The notes: generated from the sequence alone by a model not told the origin. Numbered from the stretch's first letter, positions 1 through 7,766 are shown. The stretch is DNA of 15,783 bases from an uncultured Eubacteriales bacterium (GCA_900547295.1 URGK01000063.1:1-15783), one strand, 5' to 3'. A program made the numbers and translations.

Positions 1-10
1 CGTGCGATAT

Positions 11-52
11 GTGGAAATAGGAATTTCAATTCCGTACATTTCCACTTTTTTT
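11..52 (+). terminator. Rho-independent terminator-like hairpin at the window start
   Basis: GTGGAAAT (11-18) pairs with ATTTCCAC (38-45). A nested GGAAT (20-24) pairs with ATTCC (29-33), and a run of seven T follows at 46-52. It probably ends a gene lying before the window. No coding sequence precedes it here. Confidence 0.75.
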
Positions 53-82
53 ATTTCAGGCAAAAAAGAAGAATTAATAACG

Positions 83-111
83 GGACATAGTAATATTGCT
101 GTGTCCTTTTT
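83..111 (+). terminator. Second terminator-like hairpin
   Basis: GGACATAG (83-90) pairs with CTGTGTCC (99-106), with one G-T wobble, and five T follow at 107-111. Its left arm is also complementary to a sequence further downstream (CGGGACA at 81-87 with TGTCCCG at 151-157), so it may compete with another fold. Confidence 0.5.
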
Positions 112-125
112 CATATGGTATATAA

Positions 126-164
126 GGACAACAGGAGGCCACAACATATTTGTCCCGTTTTTTT
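126..164 (+). terminator. Third terminator-like hairpin before the permease promoter
   Basis: GGACAA (126-131) pairs with TTGTCC (150-155) across an 18-nt loop, and seven T follow at 158-164. The right arm can instead pair with 81-87. The whole stretch lies upstream of the permease promoter at 226-255, so it acts on a transcript entering from the left, not on the permease mRNA that starts near 262. Confidence 0.45.
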
Positions 165-225
165 AGCAATTAAAGCATATTAATAATAGTTAAAATTATA
201 ACAAATGTAAATTTTCAGATAACTA

Positions 226-255
226 TTGACAATTGTCGACAACTCAAAATATAAT
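226..255 (+). promoter_or_regulatory. Permease promoter with overlapping palindromic operator
   Basis: TTGACA (226-231) and TATAAT (250-255) are both perfect consensus with an 18-nt spacer. Two perfect 10-bp palindromes overlap within it: GACAATTGTC (228-237) and TTGTCGACAA (233-242). They cover the -35 box and the spacer, so a bound repressor would block polymerase; the regulator is not identified. The expected start is near 262, and the first bases of the mRNA form a hairpin (GTCTGAAC 261-268 with GTTCAGGC 275-282). Confidence 0.8.
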
Positions 256-316
256 AAATTGTCTGAACTCACCGGTTCAGGCAATGGAATTATTTTATTT
301 TATTAAGGAGGTTCTT

Positions 317-1828
317 ATGGCAAACGAAAAAAAAGGTGCTCATCCTGAGGAAAAGAATGAACTTAAACGAGGGATTAAAGGCTGGCAGGTTGCATTTATA
401 GGAATCGGAGGAGTAATCGGTTCATGTTATTTCCTTGGAATAGGCTCATGTCTTTCCAGCATGGGACCCGGAGTTCTGATCGCATTTATTGTAACAGGTA
501 TTATCGTTTATGGTACTATGATTTCTTATTCAGAACTGCTGGTAAACGTTCCGAGGACAGGCTCGTTTGTAGCGTACACAAGTGAGTTCCTGACGCCTAC
601 GATTTCCACTGGATTCGGCTGGGCGTTCTGGTTTAACTGGGTATGTTACGTTCCGTCCGAAGCTATTGCGGTTTCTACGGTGCTTACATCGCTGATGAAA
701 ACAGACAGCGCTGTTACATACGCTGCTATAGCTATCGGAGCAATGGCTGCAATTACAATTATCAATCTTTGTGCAGTTGATATTTTTGCAAAGATTGAGG
801 CAGGTCTTGCTATCACAAAAGTTATCGTTATTATGGTATTCGTAATTGCTGCATTCGGTATCTGGGTAGGTCTTTGGGGACAGAGCGAATCCTACACAGG
901 TTTCCTTGCAGGTACTGTAAACTTCGGAGATGCTACAATGACATTCGGCCAGAAGGTATTTCCTCTTGGAATTATGGCTGTACTGGTTAATATGACAGTA
1001 GTTCTTGTAACTTTCCAGGGTACAGAAATCGTTGGTCTTGCAGCAGCAGAATCGCAGAACCCTGAAGAATCAGTTCCTAAGGCTTGTAAGAGTGTTACAT
1101 ATCGTATAGCACTGCTTTACATACTCCCACTGATATTAGTAGTACTTGTTTACCCTTATGAACTTGCAAGTGATGCTAACCCGGTATTCGCTGATATTAT
1201 GAATTACTACGGCATAGGCTGGCTCGGATTTGTATTCTCGGCAGTAGTGCTGGTAGCGGCATTCAGCTGTGCTAACACAGGTTTCTACGGAACAGTAAGA
1301 TGTATGTTTGGTCTTTCAATCGAAGGTCTTGCTCCTAAGTTCTTAAGCAAGGTTACAAAGTCAGGAAATCCAAGAACTGCAGTTCTGTGGACATTAGGAT
1401 TCATGTGGGTTGTTCTTCTTGTAGGACTTATCTCACAGATAACTGGTTACTTAGAAGATTTATATGTAAGCCTTCTGTCACTGTCAGGTTTCACAGGAAC
1501 TCTTGCATGGGTAGGAATAATCTTATCACAGATTTCGCTTAGAAAAAAACTCAAGAAGAACGGTTATGATCCTGAAACATGCCTGAAGGCAAAGGTTAAG
1601 AAGAGCCAGCAGTGGATTCCTTACTTTGCAGTTATCGCGCAGATTATATGTCTGATAATGCTTGTATTCGAAGATGTTTTCATTTTCGGAGTAGCGTGCG
1701 CAGCTATAGTATTCCCTATGATAGGATATCAGATTGCAAAGAAAACAGGTCATATAAGAGATGTTTCGGAACTTGCATCAACTAATGAAAAACCATTTGA
1801 AGAGCTGTTCCCACCACTTAACAAATAG
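317..1828 (+). CDS. APC-superfamily amino acid permease
   Basis: A 503-residue polytopic membrane protein that should import an amino acid or related amine by cation symport or exchange; the substrate cannot be read from the sequence. The N-terminal cytoplasmic tail is followed by a first membrane helix carrying the family's glycine motif (GIGGVIG then FLG, residues 29-41). About 12 hydrophobic segments follow. Residues 318-355 hold the conserved loop after TM8 (CANTGFYGTVR, then EGLAPKFLSKV), typical of the AAT/GABA-permease-like branch. I chose ATG 317 because AAGGAGG lies just upstream; an in-frame TTG at 233 falls inside the promoter. The gene is monocistronic, with a consensus operator-bearing promoter before it and a strong terminator after it. 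Family assignment is secure; specificity is open. Confidence 0.92.
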   Translation: MANEKKGAHPEEKNELKRGIKGWQVAFIGIGGVIGSCYFLGIGSCLSSMGPGVLIAFIVTGIIVYGTMISYSELLVNVPRTGSFVAYTSEFLTPTISTGFGWAFWFNWVCYVPSEAIAVSTVLTSLMKTDSAVTYAAIAIGAMAAITIINLCAVDIFAKIEAGLAITKVIVIMVFVIAAFGIWVGLWGQSESYTGFLAGTVNFGDATMTFGQKVFPLGIMAVLVNMTVVLVTFQGTEIVGLAAAESQNPEESVPKACKSVTYRIALLYILPLILVVLVYPYELASDANPVFADIMNYYGIGWLGFVFSAVVLVAAFSCANTGFYGTVRCMFGLSIEGLAPKFLSKVTKSGNPRTAVLWTLGFMWVVLLVGLISQITGYLEDLYVSLLSLSGFTGTLAWVGIILSQISLRKKLKKNGYDPETCLKAKVKKSQQWIPYFAVIAQIICLIMLVFEDVFIFGVACAAIVFPMIGYQIAKKTGHIRDVSELASTNEKPFEELFPPLNK

Positions 1829-1860
1829 TATTTGATTATCTTATACTCATATGATAACAT

Positions 1861-1903
1861 CGGGCGGGGCAATCGCATCTATGGCGGTTGCCCTGCCTGT
1901 TTA
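1861..1903 (+). terminator. Strong terminator of the permease gene
   Basis: A 16-bp GC-rich stem pairs 1861-1876 (CGGGCGGGGCAATCGC) with 1884-1899 (GCGGTTGCCCTGCCTG), with a 7-nt loop and three wobbles. The T-rich tail after it is short and interrupted (TTTATACTTTT). Confidence 0.8.
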
Positions 1904-1930
1904 TACTTTTGTATCTATGCCTATATAAAT

Positions 1931-1997
1931 ATGACATATGTCATGAAAAAGTATTGCAGAGACGGTAAAGGTATGACATTATGTGATTAAAGTCACA
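1931..1997 (+). promoter_or_regulatory. Two inverted repeats and a weak promoter ahead of a TetR remnant
   Basis: ATGACATATGTCAT (1931-1944) is a perfect 14-bp palindrome. TGTGA (1982-1986) and TCACA (1993-1997) form a second inverted repeat with a 6-nt centre. Between them lies a possible promoter, TTGCAG (1954-1959) and CATTAT (1977-1982) with 17-nt spacing. The arrangement suits an autoregulated repressor gene; the one that follows is broken. The second repeat also matches the Crp/Fnr-type TGTGA-N6-TCACA pattern, but no such regulator is in view. Confidence 0.45.
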
Positions 1998-2017
1998 GGA
2001 TATGGAGGACAATTGTT

Positions 2018-2107
2018 TTGGCAAAAATAGGTGAACAGCCAAGCGGCGCACTTACAAGGCGAAAAATGATGAGTTCAGCAGTTATGCTGTTTTTTGAAAA
2101 AATATAA
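2018..2107 (+). pseudogene. Truncated 5' end of a TetR-family regulator gene
   Basis: A TTG start at 2018 sits 9 nt after GGAGG (2004-2008) and opens a 29-codon frame ending at TAA 2105-2107. The peptide contains LTRRKMMSSAVMLFFEK, which looks like the first helix of a TetR DNA-binding domain, where an aromatic pair and a following GY are usual. Directly after the stop, another frame reads on plausibly (ATATAAGGCTGAA), as if two bases were lost after GAAAAA; restoring GG would give EKGYKAE. The reading then runs into the tRNA promoter, so the rest of the gene is missing. I read it as a decayed regulator: TetR-like by eye, pseudogene by inference. Confidence 0.45.
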
Positions 2108-2136
2108 GGCTGAAATAAAAAAATTGAAATTTGTTA

Positions 2137-2165
2137 TTGACAACAGTAGGGGTTATATGTATAAT
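2137..2165 (+). promoter_or_regulatory. Promoter of the tRNA operon
   Basis: TTGACA (2137-2142) and TATAAT (2160-2165) match consensus exactly with a 17-nt spacer. Transcription should start near 2172, about 40 nt before the first tRNA. Confidence 0.85.
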
Positions 2166-2209
2166 AACTATTGTCGCGTTACGGTGACGAACTTAATACT
2201 TAAAGATGT

Positions 2210-2284
2210 TCCGAAGTAGCTCAATGGTAGAGCAACCGGCTGTTAACCGGTAGGTCGTGGGTTCGAGCCCCACCTTCGGAGCCA
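2210..2284 (+). tRNA. tRNA-Asn (GTT anticodon)
   Basis: Acceptor arms TCCGAAG (2210-2216) and CTTCGGA (2274-2280) pair perfectly. The anticodon stem ACCGG/CCGGT encloses CTGTTAA, giving anticodon GTT at 2242-2244. The T arm carries GGTTCGAGCCC and the 3' CCA (2282-2284) is encoded. Confidence 0.96.
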
Positions 2285-2291
2285 ACTTTTT

Positions 2292-2380
2292 GCCGGAGTG
2301 GCGGAATTGGCAGACGCACAGGACTTAAAATCCTGCGATCCTTACCGATCGTACCGGTTCGACCCCGGTCTCCGGCACCA
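2292..2380 (+). tRNA. tRNA-Leu (TAA anticodon)
   Basis: Acceptor arms GCCGGAG (2292-2298) and CTCCGGC (2370-2376) pair. The anticodon stem CAGGA/TCCTG encloses CTTAAAA, giving TAA at 2326-2328. A long variable arm (CGATC paired with GATCG) is the class II hallmark of tRNA-Leu. CCA is encoded at 2378-2380. Confidence 0.95.
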
Positions 2381-2398
2381 CCTTTTTTAATTTAATAT

Positions 2399-2474
<76 letters not shown>

Positions 2475-2483
2475 CGAAATCAC

Positions 2484-2513
2484 AGCAGATTGATTAGATT
2501 CAGTCTGCTTTTT
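2484..2513 (+). terminator. Terminator of the tRNA operon
   Basis: AGCAGATTGA (2484-2493) pairs with TCAGTCTGCT (2500-2509), a 10-bp stem with one wobble and a 6-nt loop, followed by five T. Confidence 0.85.
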
Positions 2514-2548
2514 AATTATTCAAAAGAATGTGAATATAGGTTAAGTTC

Positions 2549-2577
2549 TTGAAAAACGTCAATATATTAATTATAAT
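2549..2577 (+). promoter_or_regulatory. Promoter of the sensor/phosphorelay locus
   Basis: TTGAAA (2549-2554) and TATAAT (2572-2577) are 17 nt apart. The start would fall near 2584, inside TGACGCATGTCA (2583-2594), a 12-bp element whose outer TGAC/GTCA arms are an inverted repeat; it could be an operator. The start position argues against translation from the ATG at 2589. Confidence 0.65.
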
Positions 2578-2651
2578 TAGTTTGACGCATGTCAGAAATT
2601 ATAATGTTTTTTTGCACAGGAGAGATAATAAATCAGAAAGGGTGCATAGTA

Positions 2652-3476
2652 TTGAAAAACAGCAGAGGAATATACAGACCGATATTGATAATAACGCTTG
2701 CATTGCTGCAGTTTGTAATGCTGTGCGGCTGCGCGCATCAAAACCCCGATGACAGCGGTATCAGCAGCAGACCGAAGCTGATAATAGGCAGTGACAACTA
2801 TGAACCGTACAACTATATCAGCGGGACAGGCGGATTTACAGGTGTGGATGTGGAGATTGCAAGAGAGGCTCTTTCCCGCATGGGATATGAGCCGGTATTT
2901 AAACAGATAATATGGGGAAACAAAGACGATTATCTTGAGGACGGCAGCATTGACTGCCTGTGGGGCTGCTTTACAATGACGGGACGTGAAGACCGGTATC
3001 AGTGGACCTGTCCGTACCTTTACAGCCGGCAGATGGTAGTCGTAAGAGCAGACAGCAGTATCAGCAGTCTGTCAGAACTGAGAGACAAGCGTATTGCGGT
3101 ACAGGCGACCTCAAAGCCGGAGGAGATATTTCTTGAAGGAAACGATAAGCATATTCCAAAACCTGAAATGGTATACAGCTTCTCGACGATGGATGAGGTG
3201 TACGCGTGTCTTCGCAAGGGCTATGCAGATGCCATATGCGGACACGAAAGCGCTCTTGATTCTCTGATCAGAACCTCACCGGCCGATTACCGCAAGCTCA
3301 GAGAGAGCGTCTACAAATCAGAAATCGGCGTTGCATTCAGCAAAGACTTTAACAGAGGTATCGTTGACAGACTTTCGGAGACGCTTACAGAGATGAGAAA
3401 CGACGGTACCATAGCAGATATAACAGAGAAATACAGCATGGACAAAGATGTGCTTCCGGAGGTGACAGGCAAATGA
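2652..3476 (+). CDS. Solute-binding lipoprotein (SBP family 3) paired with a kinase
   Basis: A 274-residue extracytoplasmic protein with the family 3 (amino-acid-type) periplasmic-binding fold. Residues 11-26 form a hydrophobic signal ending in lipobox LCGC, so Cys27 should be lipidated and the protein tethered to the outer face of the membrane. The mature part opens with the typical KLIIGSDNYEPYNY and FTGVDVEIAREAL blocks and continues with SELRDKRIAVQATS and GYADAICG. I chose TTG 2652 because AAAGGG precedes it and the lipoprotein signal begins correctly; ATG 2589 would lie at the transcription start. No ABC permease or ATPase gene is nearby. Its last codon overlaps the start of the histidine kinase gene by 4 nt, so I infer a ligand receptor feeding the kinase rather than an importer subunit. 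Ligand unknown. Confidence 0.88.
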   Translation: MKNSRGIYRPILIITLALLQFVMLCGCAHQNPDDSGISSRPKLIIGSDNYEPYNYISGTGGFTGVDVEIAREALSRMGYEPVFKQIIWGNKDDYLEDGSIDCLWGCFTMTGREDRYQWTCPYLYSRQMVVVRADSSISSLSELRDKRIAVQATSKPEEIFLEGNDKHIPKPEMVYSFSTMDEVYACLRKGYADAICGHESALDSLIRTSPADYRKLRESVYKSEIGVAFSKDFNRGIVDRLSETLTEMRNDGTIADITEKYSMDKDVLPEVTGK

Positions 3477-5998
3477 CTTCCGGCAGGAAACCATCAAAGA
3501 ACAAAAATATTATTAAAATAATCGTTACAGCCGTTGCTGCCGGCATACTGCTGTTTGCAGGAGTGCATATAGCTCTTACCAATCAGGCGATCAGAGATGC
3601 CCGGGAGTTTACGGGAGAGACTCTCGAATTTTTGGATAATCGTGTCACAGAATACAAAAATAACGTTACAAATGACAAAATCAAGAGCCTTATCAGGCTG
3701 CTGGACAAAACCGTCGAGCTTGTGGAGATTCTTGATTACGACAGAACCTATACGGCGGACAGACTGAAACGATACGCTCATGAGCAAAGACTTTCAGGGA
3801 TTGCTGTTTTCGACGAAAACCTTGAAATCGTAATGAAGACTCAAGGAAGTTACGAGAAGGAGTTTTTCATAGGAGCTCTCGGGACTGAAGAACTTGCCAA
3901 GATAGTCAGATTCAAAGAAGCGTCATACATGCACCGCACAGGAGAAGGTGATGATTCGGTTGATATGGCAGTGGTATCAAGGCGTGACAGGCCCGGCGCT
4001 GTTGTGTGCTACAAAACATACAATTCGATTACAGCAGGTGTGAACGATATAACTCTTGACACAATGTTTCAGGGTATGGTTTTCAAGAGAGACGGTATTA
4101 TCGCAGTCAGTGACGGAGATACGATTCTTGCTTCAAACAAAGACCTCATTATAGGCAAATCAGTTAAAGAGGCTAAATCACTGTACAGCGGGAGTTTTAA
4201 ACAGAGAGATAACGGACTGATAAAATTAACCGACAGCAAAGGCAGCCACTGGTACGGCAATCAGCAGAAACTCGGAGAATACACTCTGTCGGCGTTTTTC
4301 CCTGCCTCGCAGATATTTATGACCCGGTTTGCGGTAATGGCTGTAACTGTGACGGTATATATAGTTTTATGGCTTATATTTATTACTCTGATGACGCTTG
4401 CAGGACGAAGAAATCTCCGCAAAGCAGCAAAAAATGTAAGGACAATAGAATCCATAGGCCGTATATATATGGCAATTATAGAAACCTCGCTGGCAGACGG
4501 CAGCATAACTGTTCTGAAGTCGTCAGGAACAGGCGGCAGACTGAGAGAGGATTTCAGGAATATAGAAGATATAGGCGCTGTAGTATATGAGAGTATTCCG
4601 GAGGAGGACATCAGAGAGACCGTAAAAGAATTCTGGGATTATACCACACTTGAAAAAAGACTTGAAGACAAAGACATTCTAGATATAAGTTTCAGAAATA
4701 ATGACGGAGAGTGGATTTTACTTGAAATAATACCGCAGCACCGAAACAGATACGATCAGGTTGAAACAGTTCTTTACCTGTTAAGAGATATTTCAGAAGA
4801 CAAAAAGAAAGAAATCGAATATCAGAACAGACTCCGCAGTGCCGTTGATGAGGCGCAGCGCGCCAATATTGCAAAGACCGATTTCCTGAGAAGGATGAGC
4901 CACGACATCAAAACTCCGATAAACGGAATACGGGGCATGCTGGAAATCGCAGAGCATTATCCTGATGATCCCGAAAAACAAAAGGAATGCCGCAGCAAAG
5001 TAAGACAGACTTCAGGCTTCCTGCTGGCGCTTGTAAACAGTGTGCTTGATATGAACAAACTTGAATCCGGCAAAATAAAGCTCGATGAGAAACCGTTTAA
5101 TCTTGCGGAGTTTATGGACGGAATAGAAACAGTGGCGGAGATACAGGCAAAAGAATCAGGAGTCGAATATATCAGCAGAGGAATCAGAGCAGAGCATATG
5201 AACCTTATAGGCAGTCCTCTGCACCTGAGACAGATACTGCAGAATCTCATAACAAATGCCATTAAATACAAAAGGGCAGGAGGCTATGTTGCTGTTTCAT
5301 GTATAGAAACAGACACAGACGGGGAGAATACAGAAGTCGAATTTGTCTGTGAAGACAATGGCATAGGTATGAGCGAAAGCTTTCAGGAACGCGCTTTTGA
5401 AGCCTTCGAACAGGAAAATACGGATGCGCGCACCATGTATACAGGTACGGGACTTGGTCTTGCAATATCAAAAGAACTGACAGAGGCTATGGGTGGCACC
5501 ATAAATCTTGAAAGCAAGCCGGGCATAGGCACACGATTTACGGTAAAATTGCGTTTCCGCATAAATACGGAGACAGAGCACAGGGAGCATGAGAACAGCC
5601 CCGGCAGCATAGAAGGCGTGCGTATTCTTCTGGCTGAGGACAATGATATCAATATGGAGATTGCAGAGTTTATACTCACGAGCAAAGGGGCAGAGGTGAC
5701 AACGGCCTGCAACGGTCTTGAAGCAATCGATAAATTTGAAGCCTCAGAGCCGGGATATTTTGATCTTGTACTTATGGACATCATGATGCCTGTGATGGAC
5801 GGCCTTGAAGCAGCAGGGCGCATACGGGCCATGAAGCGCAGCGATGCTGCCGATGTACCTATTTTTGCAATGACTGCAAATGCGTTTTCAGATGATGCGC
5901 AAAGAAGCAGACAGGCAGGAATGAACGAACATCTGACCAAGCCGCTGGATTCAGAGGCTCTTGTGAAAATGATTTTAAAATACACTCACAAAGGCTGA
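3473..5998 (+). CDS. Membrane-bound hybrid sensor histidine kinase
   Basis: An 841-residue hybrid kinase. A membrane helix (about 13-32) and a second (about 285-308) bracket a ~250-residue extracytoplasmic sensor domain that resembles double-Cache domains. A PAS-like region follows at about 325-445. The HisKA box FLRRMSHDIKTPING contains the phospho-acceptor His477. The ATPase domain shows an N box (LRQILQNLITNAIKY), G1 (EDNGIGMS), F box (AFEAFEQE) and G2 (GTGLGLAISKEL). The C-terminal receiver (about 720-838) has the acidic pair in LLAEDND, phospho-acceptor Asp769 in LVLMDIMMPVMDG, and Lys823. All catalytic motifs look intact. It is translationally coupled to the lipoprotein gene (ATGA overlap, GGAGG at 3458-3462). 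It has no Hpt domain of its own; the separate Hpt protein encoded downstream is the obvious relay partner. Confidence 0.93.
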   Translation: MTSGRKPSKNKNIIKIIVTAVAAGILLFAGVHIALTNQAIRDAREFTGETLEFLDNRVTEYKNNVTNDKIKSLIRLLDKTVELVEILDYDRTYTADRLKRYAHEQRLSGIAVFDENLEIVMKTQGSYEKEFFIGALGTEELAKIVRFKEASYMHRTGEGDDSVDMAVVSRRDRPGAVVCYKTYNSITAGVNDITLDTMFQGMVFKRDGIIAVSDGDTILASNKDLIIGKSVKEAKSLYSGSFKQRDNGLIKLTDSKGSHWYGNQQKLGEYTLSAFFPASQIFMTRFAVMAVTVTVYIVLWLIFITLMTLAGRRNLRKAAKNVRTIESIGRIYMAIIETSLADGSITVLKSSGTGGRLREDFRNIEDIGAVVYESIPEEDIRETVKEFWDYTTLEKRLEDKDILDISFRNNDGEWILLEIIPQHRNRYDQVETVLYLLRDISEDKKKEIEYQNRLRSAVDEAQRANIAKTDFLRRMSHDIKTPINGIRGMLEIAEHYPDDPEKQKECRSKVRQTSGFLLALVNSVLDMNKLESGKIKLDEKPFNLAEFMDGIETVAEIQAKESGVEYISRGIRAEHMNLIGSPLHLRQILQNLITNAIKYKRAGGYVAVSCIETDTDGENTEVEFVCEDNGIGMSESFQERAFEAFEQENTDARTMYTGTGLGLAISKELTEAMGGTINLESKPGIGTRFTVKLRFRINTETEHREHENSPGSIEGVRILLAEDNDINMEIAEFILTSKGAEVTTACNGLEAIDKFEASEPGYFDLVLMDIMMPVMDGLEAAGRIRAMKRSDAADVPIFAMTANAFSDDAQRSRQAGMNEHLTKPLDSEALVKMILKYTHKG

Positions 5999-6014
5999 AT
6001 TTATGGGATTGGTA

Positions 6015-6043
6015 TTGAATATGAGATGACATAGTGCTACAAT
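6015..6043 (+). promoter_or_regulatory. Possible internal promoter before the HD-GYP gene
   Basis: TTGAAT (6015-6020) and TACAAT (6038-6043) are 17 nt apart and would start near 6050. A second -10-like TATAAT at 6094-6099 lacks a recognisable -35. A short CCGG/CCGG hairpin (6102-6114) follows but is too weak to call a terminator. The gap suggests the phosphodiesterase and Hpt genes can be transcribed apart from the kinase. Confidence 0.45.
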
Positions 6044-6140
6044 GCGTAATGTAGGACTTATTAATTCAACAAGTATAAATCAGGGCTTTTCAGTATAATC
6101 ACCGGTTTTGCCGGCGTGTTTAGTGCGGTTCTCCCGTCGC

Positions 6141-6190
6141 ATCATATGATAAAAAAAGGGGGGGTAAAGCCTGTTAAGAACGCTGATTGA
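6141..6190 (+). other. A7G7 homopolymer tract and possible 14-codon leader ORF
   Basis: The leader holds the palindrome ATCATATGAT (6141-6150), then seven A and seven G (6151-6164). An ATG at 6146 opens a 14-codon frame across the tract (MIKKGGVKPVKNAD) and stops at 6188-6190, just before the GAGG ribosome site and ATG of the next gene. No ribosome site is evident before 6146, so its translation is uncertain. A G7 run is slippage-prone. Confidence 0.3.
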
Positions 6191-6197
6191 GGTTTGT

Positions 6198-7766
6198 ATG
6201 AACACTGTTAAAAACATCTTAATAGCAGATGACTCCGAAATGAACAGGCAGATACTTGCAGATATTCTCGGAGGCGAATATAAATATCTGTATGCGGCAG
6301 ACGGTCAGGAGGCTATAGAGATGCTGGCCAGAGGCACAGACGTTGATCTTATGCTGCTGGACATCAATATGCCGAATATGAACGGTTTCAAGGTACTGGA
6401 TATTATGGAGAGGAGATGCTGGCTGGATGAGATTCCGGTTATAGTTATATCCTCGGAGAGCGATGCTTTATTCGTTCGGCGTGCATACAATCTCGGCGCT
6501 ACGGATTATATAGCAAGACCTTTCGATGCAGCTATCGTGCAGCGCAGGGTGGAGAATATCCTCAGACTGTATACGCGTCAGAAGGACCTTGTTCAGATGG
6601 TTGAAACACAGGTATATGAACGCGAAAAAGTAAGCAGCACCATGATTAATTTCCTGAGTCATGTAATAGAATTCAAAAACAATGAGTCGGGAGCCCATAT
6701 ACTTCATGTCAGAACAATCACCAATATGCTGCTTCATCAGCTGGTGAAGCTGACAGACAAATATTCTCTCTCAGAGTCGGATATAGCAGCGATTTCGACA
6801 TTGTCGGCGCTGCATGATATCGGCAAGATAGCCATACCTGATAATATCCTTAACAAACCCGGCAAGCTTACCGCAGAGGAATGGGAGATTATGAAGAAAC
6901 ATTCCGAGCTGGGAGAAGCATTGCTTAACGAAGTTCCCGCAAATCCCGACGATCCGCTTGTAGCTGTTGCATACGGAATCTGCAGATGGCATCATGAGCG
7001 ATGGGACGGCGGAGGATATCCTGACGGACTTGCAGGAGACGAGATACCGATTTCTGCGCAGGTTGTTGCGATGGCAGATGTTTATGATGCGCTCACCGGT
7101 ATACGCTGCTACAAAGACGCAGTACCGCATGATAAGGCTATAGAGATGATATGCGCAGGAGAATGCGGAGAATTCAATCCGCTGCTTATTCACTGCCTTA
7201 AAACCATTGCCGGAAAACTCGATGAATGTCTTCTCAAAGAACAGGAGAATTTCGATTACAAAGATGAGGCACATCGTGTTGCAGAAGAAATGCTGGAAAA
7301 CAAGTCTCTGCGGCTCGATTACAGAACCCGCAGACTGCTGATGTGGGAGCAGGCCAAGAGCCGTTTTTATGCAAACATATGCGGAGGCATACAGTTTGAG
7401 TATGACCGCTATGCCAACAATATTGTATATACCAGCTGGTACGAAGGCGATACCCCAAAGAGCAAACTGATTCGTTTGTCGGACGGGGATGATATAGAGC
7501 TGCTTTCAGAAAATGACATGGCAGAGCTTCGCAAAAGGCTCAAGACTACAACAAGAGAAGAACCGCAGATCACGATGAATGTCCTTATACCTGTTGCCGG
7601 CAATATGCGCTGGCACAGACTGACCGCTATGACTTTGTGGTCATCGAGAATTGCAGAATATGCAGGTGTGCTGGGACAGCTTACCGATGTGCATGATGAA
7701 CTTATAAAAAAAGAGAGAAACAGGATACTCAGAAAGGAAAACTATGAATTTAAAGGAGTTTTATGA
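6198..7766 (+). CDS. Response regulator with HD-GYP c-di-GMP phosphodiesterase and PAS domain
   Basis: A 522-residue cytoplasmic protein in three parts. The N-terminal receiver (about 5-120) has LIADDSE and phospho-acceptor Asp55 in LMLLDINMPNMNG. An HD-GYP domain (about 150-330) follows, with the metal-binding pair His206-Asp207 in LHDIGKIAIPD, then ILNKPGKL, HHERWDGGGYPDGLAG (Gly273-Tyr274-Pro275), and MADVYDALT. All hallmark residues for hydrolysis of cyclic di-GMP are present, so an active enzyme is expected. The C-terminal part (about 385-510) looks like a PAS_3-type domain (TTREEP, LGQLTDVHDE). GAGG precedes ATG 6198. It probably lowers c-di-GMP when phosphorylated through the kinase and Hpt. 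The C-terminal PAS is inferred from pattern, not from a search. Confidence 0.92.
   Translation: MNTVKNILIADDSEMNRQILADILGGEYKYLYAADGQEAIEMLARGTDVDLMLLDINMPNMNGFKVLDIMERRCWLDEIPVIVISSESDALFVRRAYNLGATDYIARPFDAAIVQRRVENILRLYTRQKDLVQMVETQVYEREKVSSTMINFLSHVIEFKNNESGAHILHVRTITNMLLHQLVKLTDKYSLSESDIAAISTLSALHDIGKIAIPDNILNKPGKLTAEEWEIMKKHSELGEALLNEVPANPDDPLVAVAYGICRWHHERWDGGGYPDGLAGDEIPISAQVVAMADVYDALTGIRCYKDAVPHDKAIEMICAGECGEFNPLLIHCLKTIAGKLDECLLKEQENFDYKDEAHRVAEEMLENKSLRLDYRTRRLLMWEQAKSRFYANICGGIQFEYDRYANNIVYTSWYEGDTPKSKLIRLSDGDDIELLSENDMAELRKRLKTTTREEPQITMNVLIPVAGNMRWHRLTAMTLWSSRIAEYAGVLGQLTDVHDELIKKERNRILRKENYEFKGVL

Noticed and set aside
1982..1997. Classical CRP site (TGTGA-N6-TCACA)
   Set aside because: The pattern matches, but cAMP-CRP control is not expected in Clostridia and the repeat overlaps the start site of a TetR remnant, so a local repressor operator is the simpler reading.
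2549..2752. 67-residue plus-strand frame overlapping the lipoprotein gene start
   Set aside because: Begins in the -35 box of the promoter and overlaps the well-supported lipoprotein signal peptide in another frame.
5383..5985. 200-residue minus-strand open frame
   Set aside because: Antisense to the ATPase and receiver domains of the hybrid kinase, which carry intact motifs.
5999..6197. Possible c-di-GMP riboswitch before the HD-GYP gene
   Set aside because: Would fit the gene's function, but I see neither the conserved core of the GEMM type I class nor that of class II; only weak hairpins are present.
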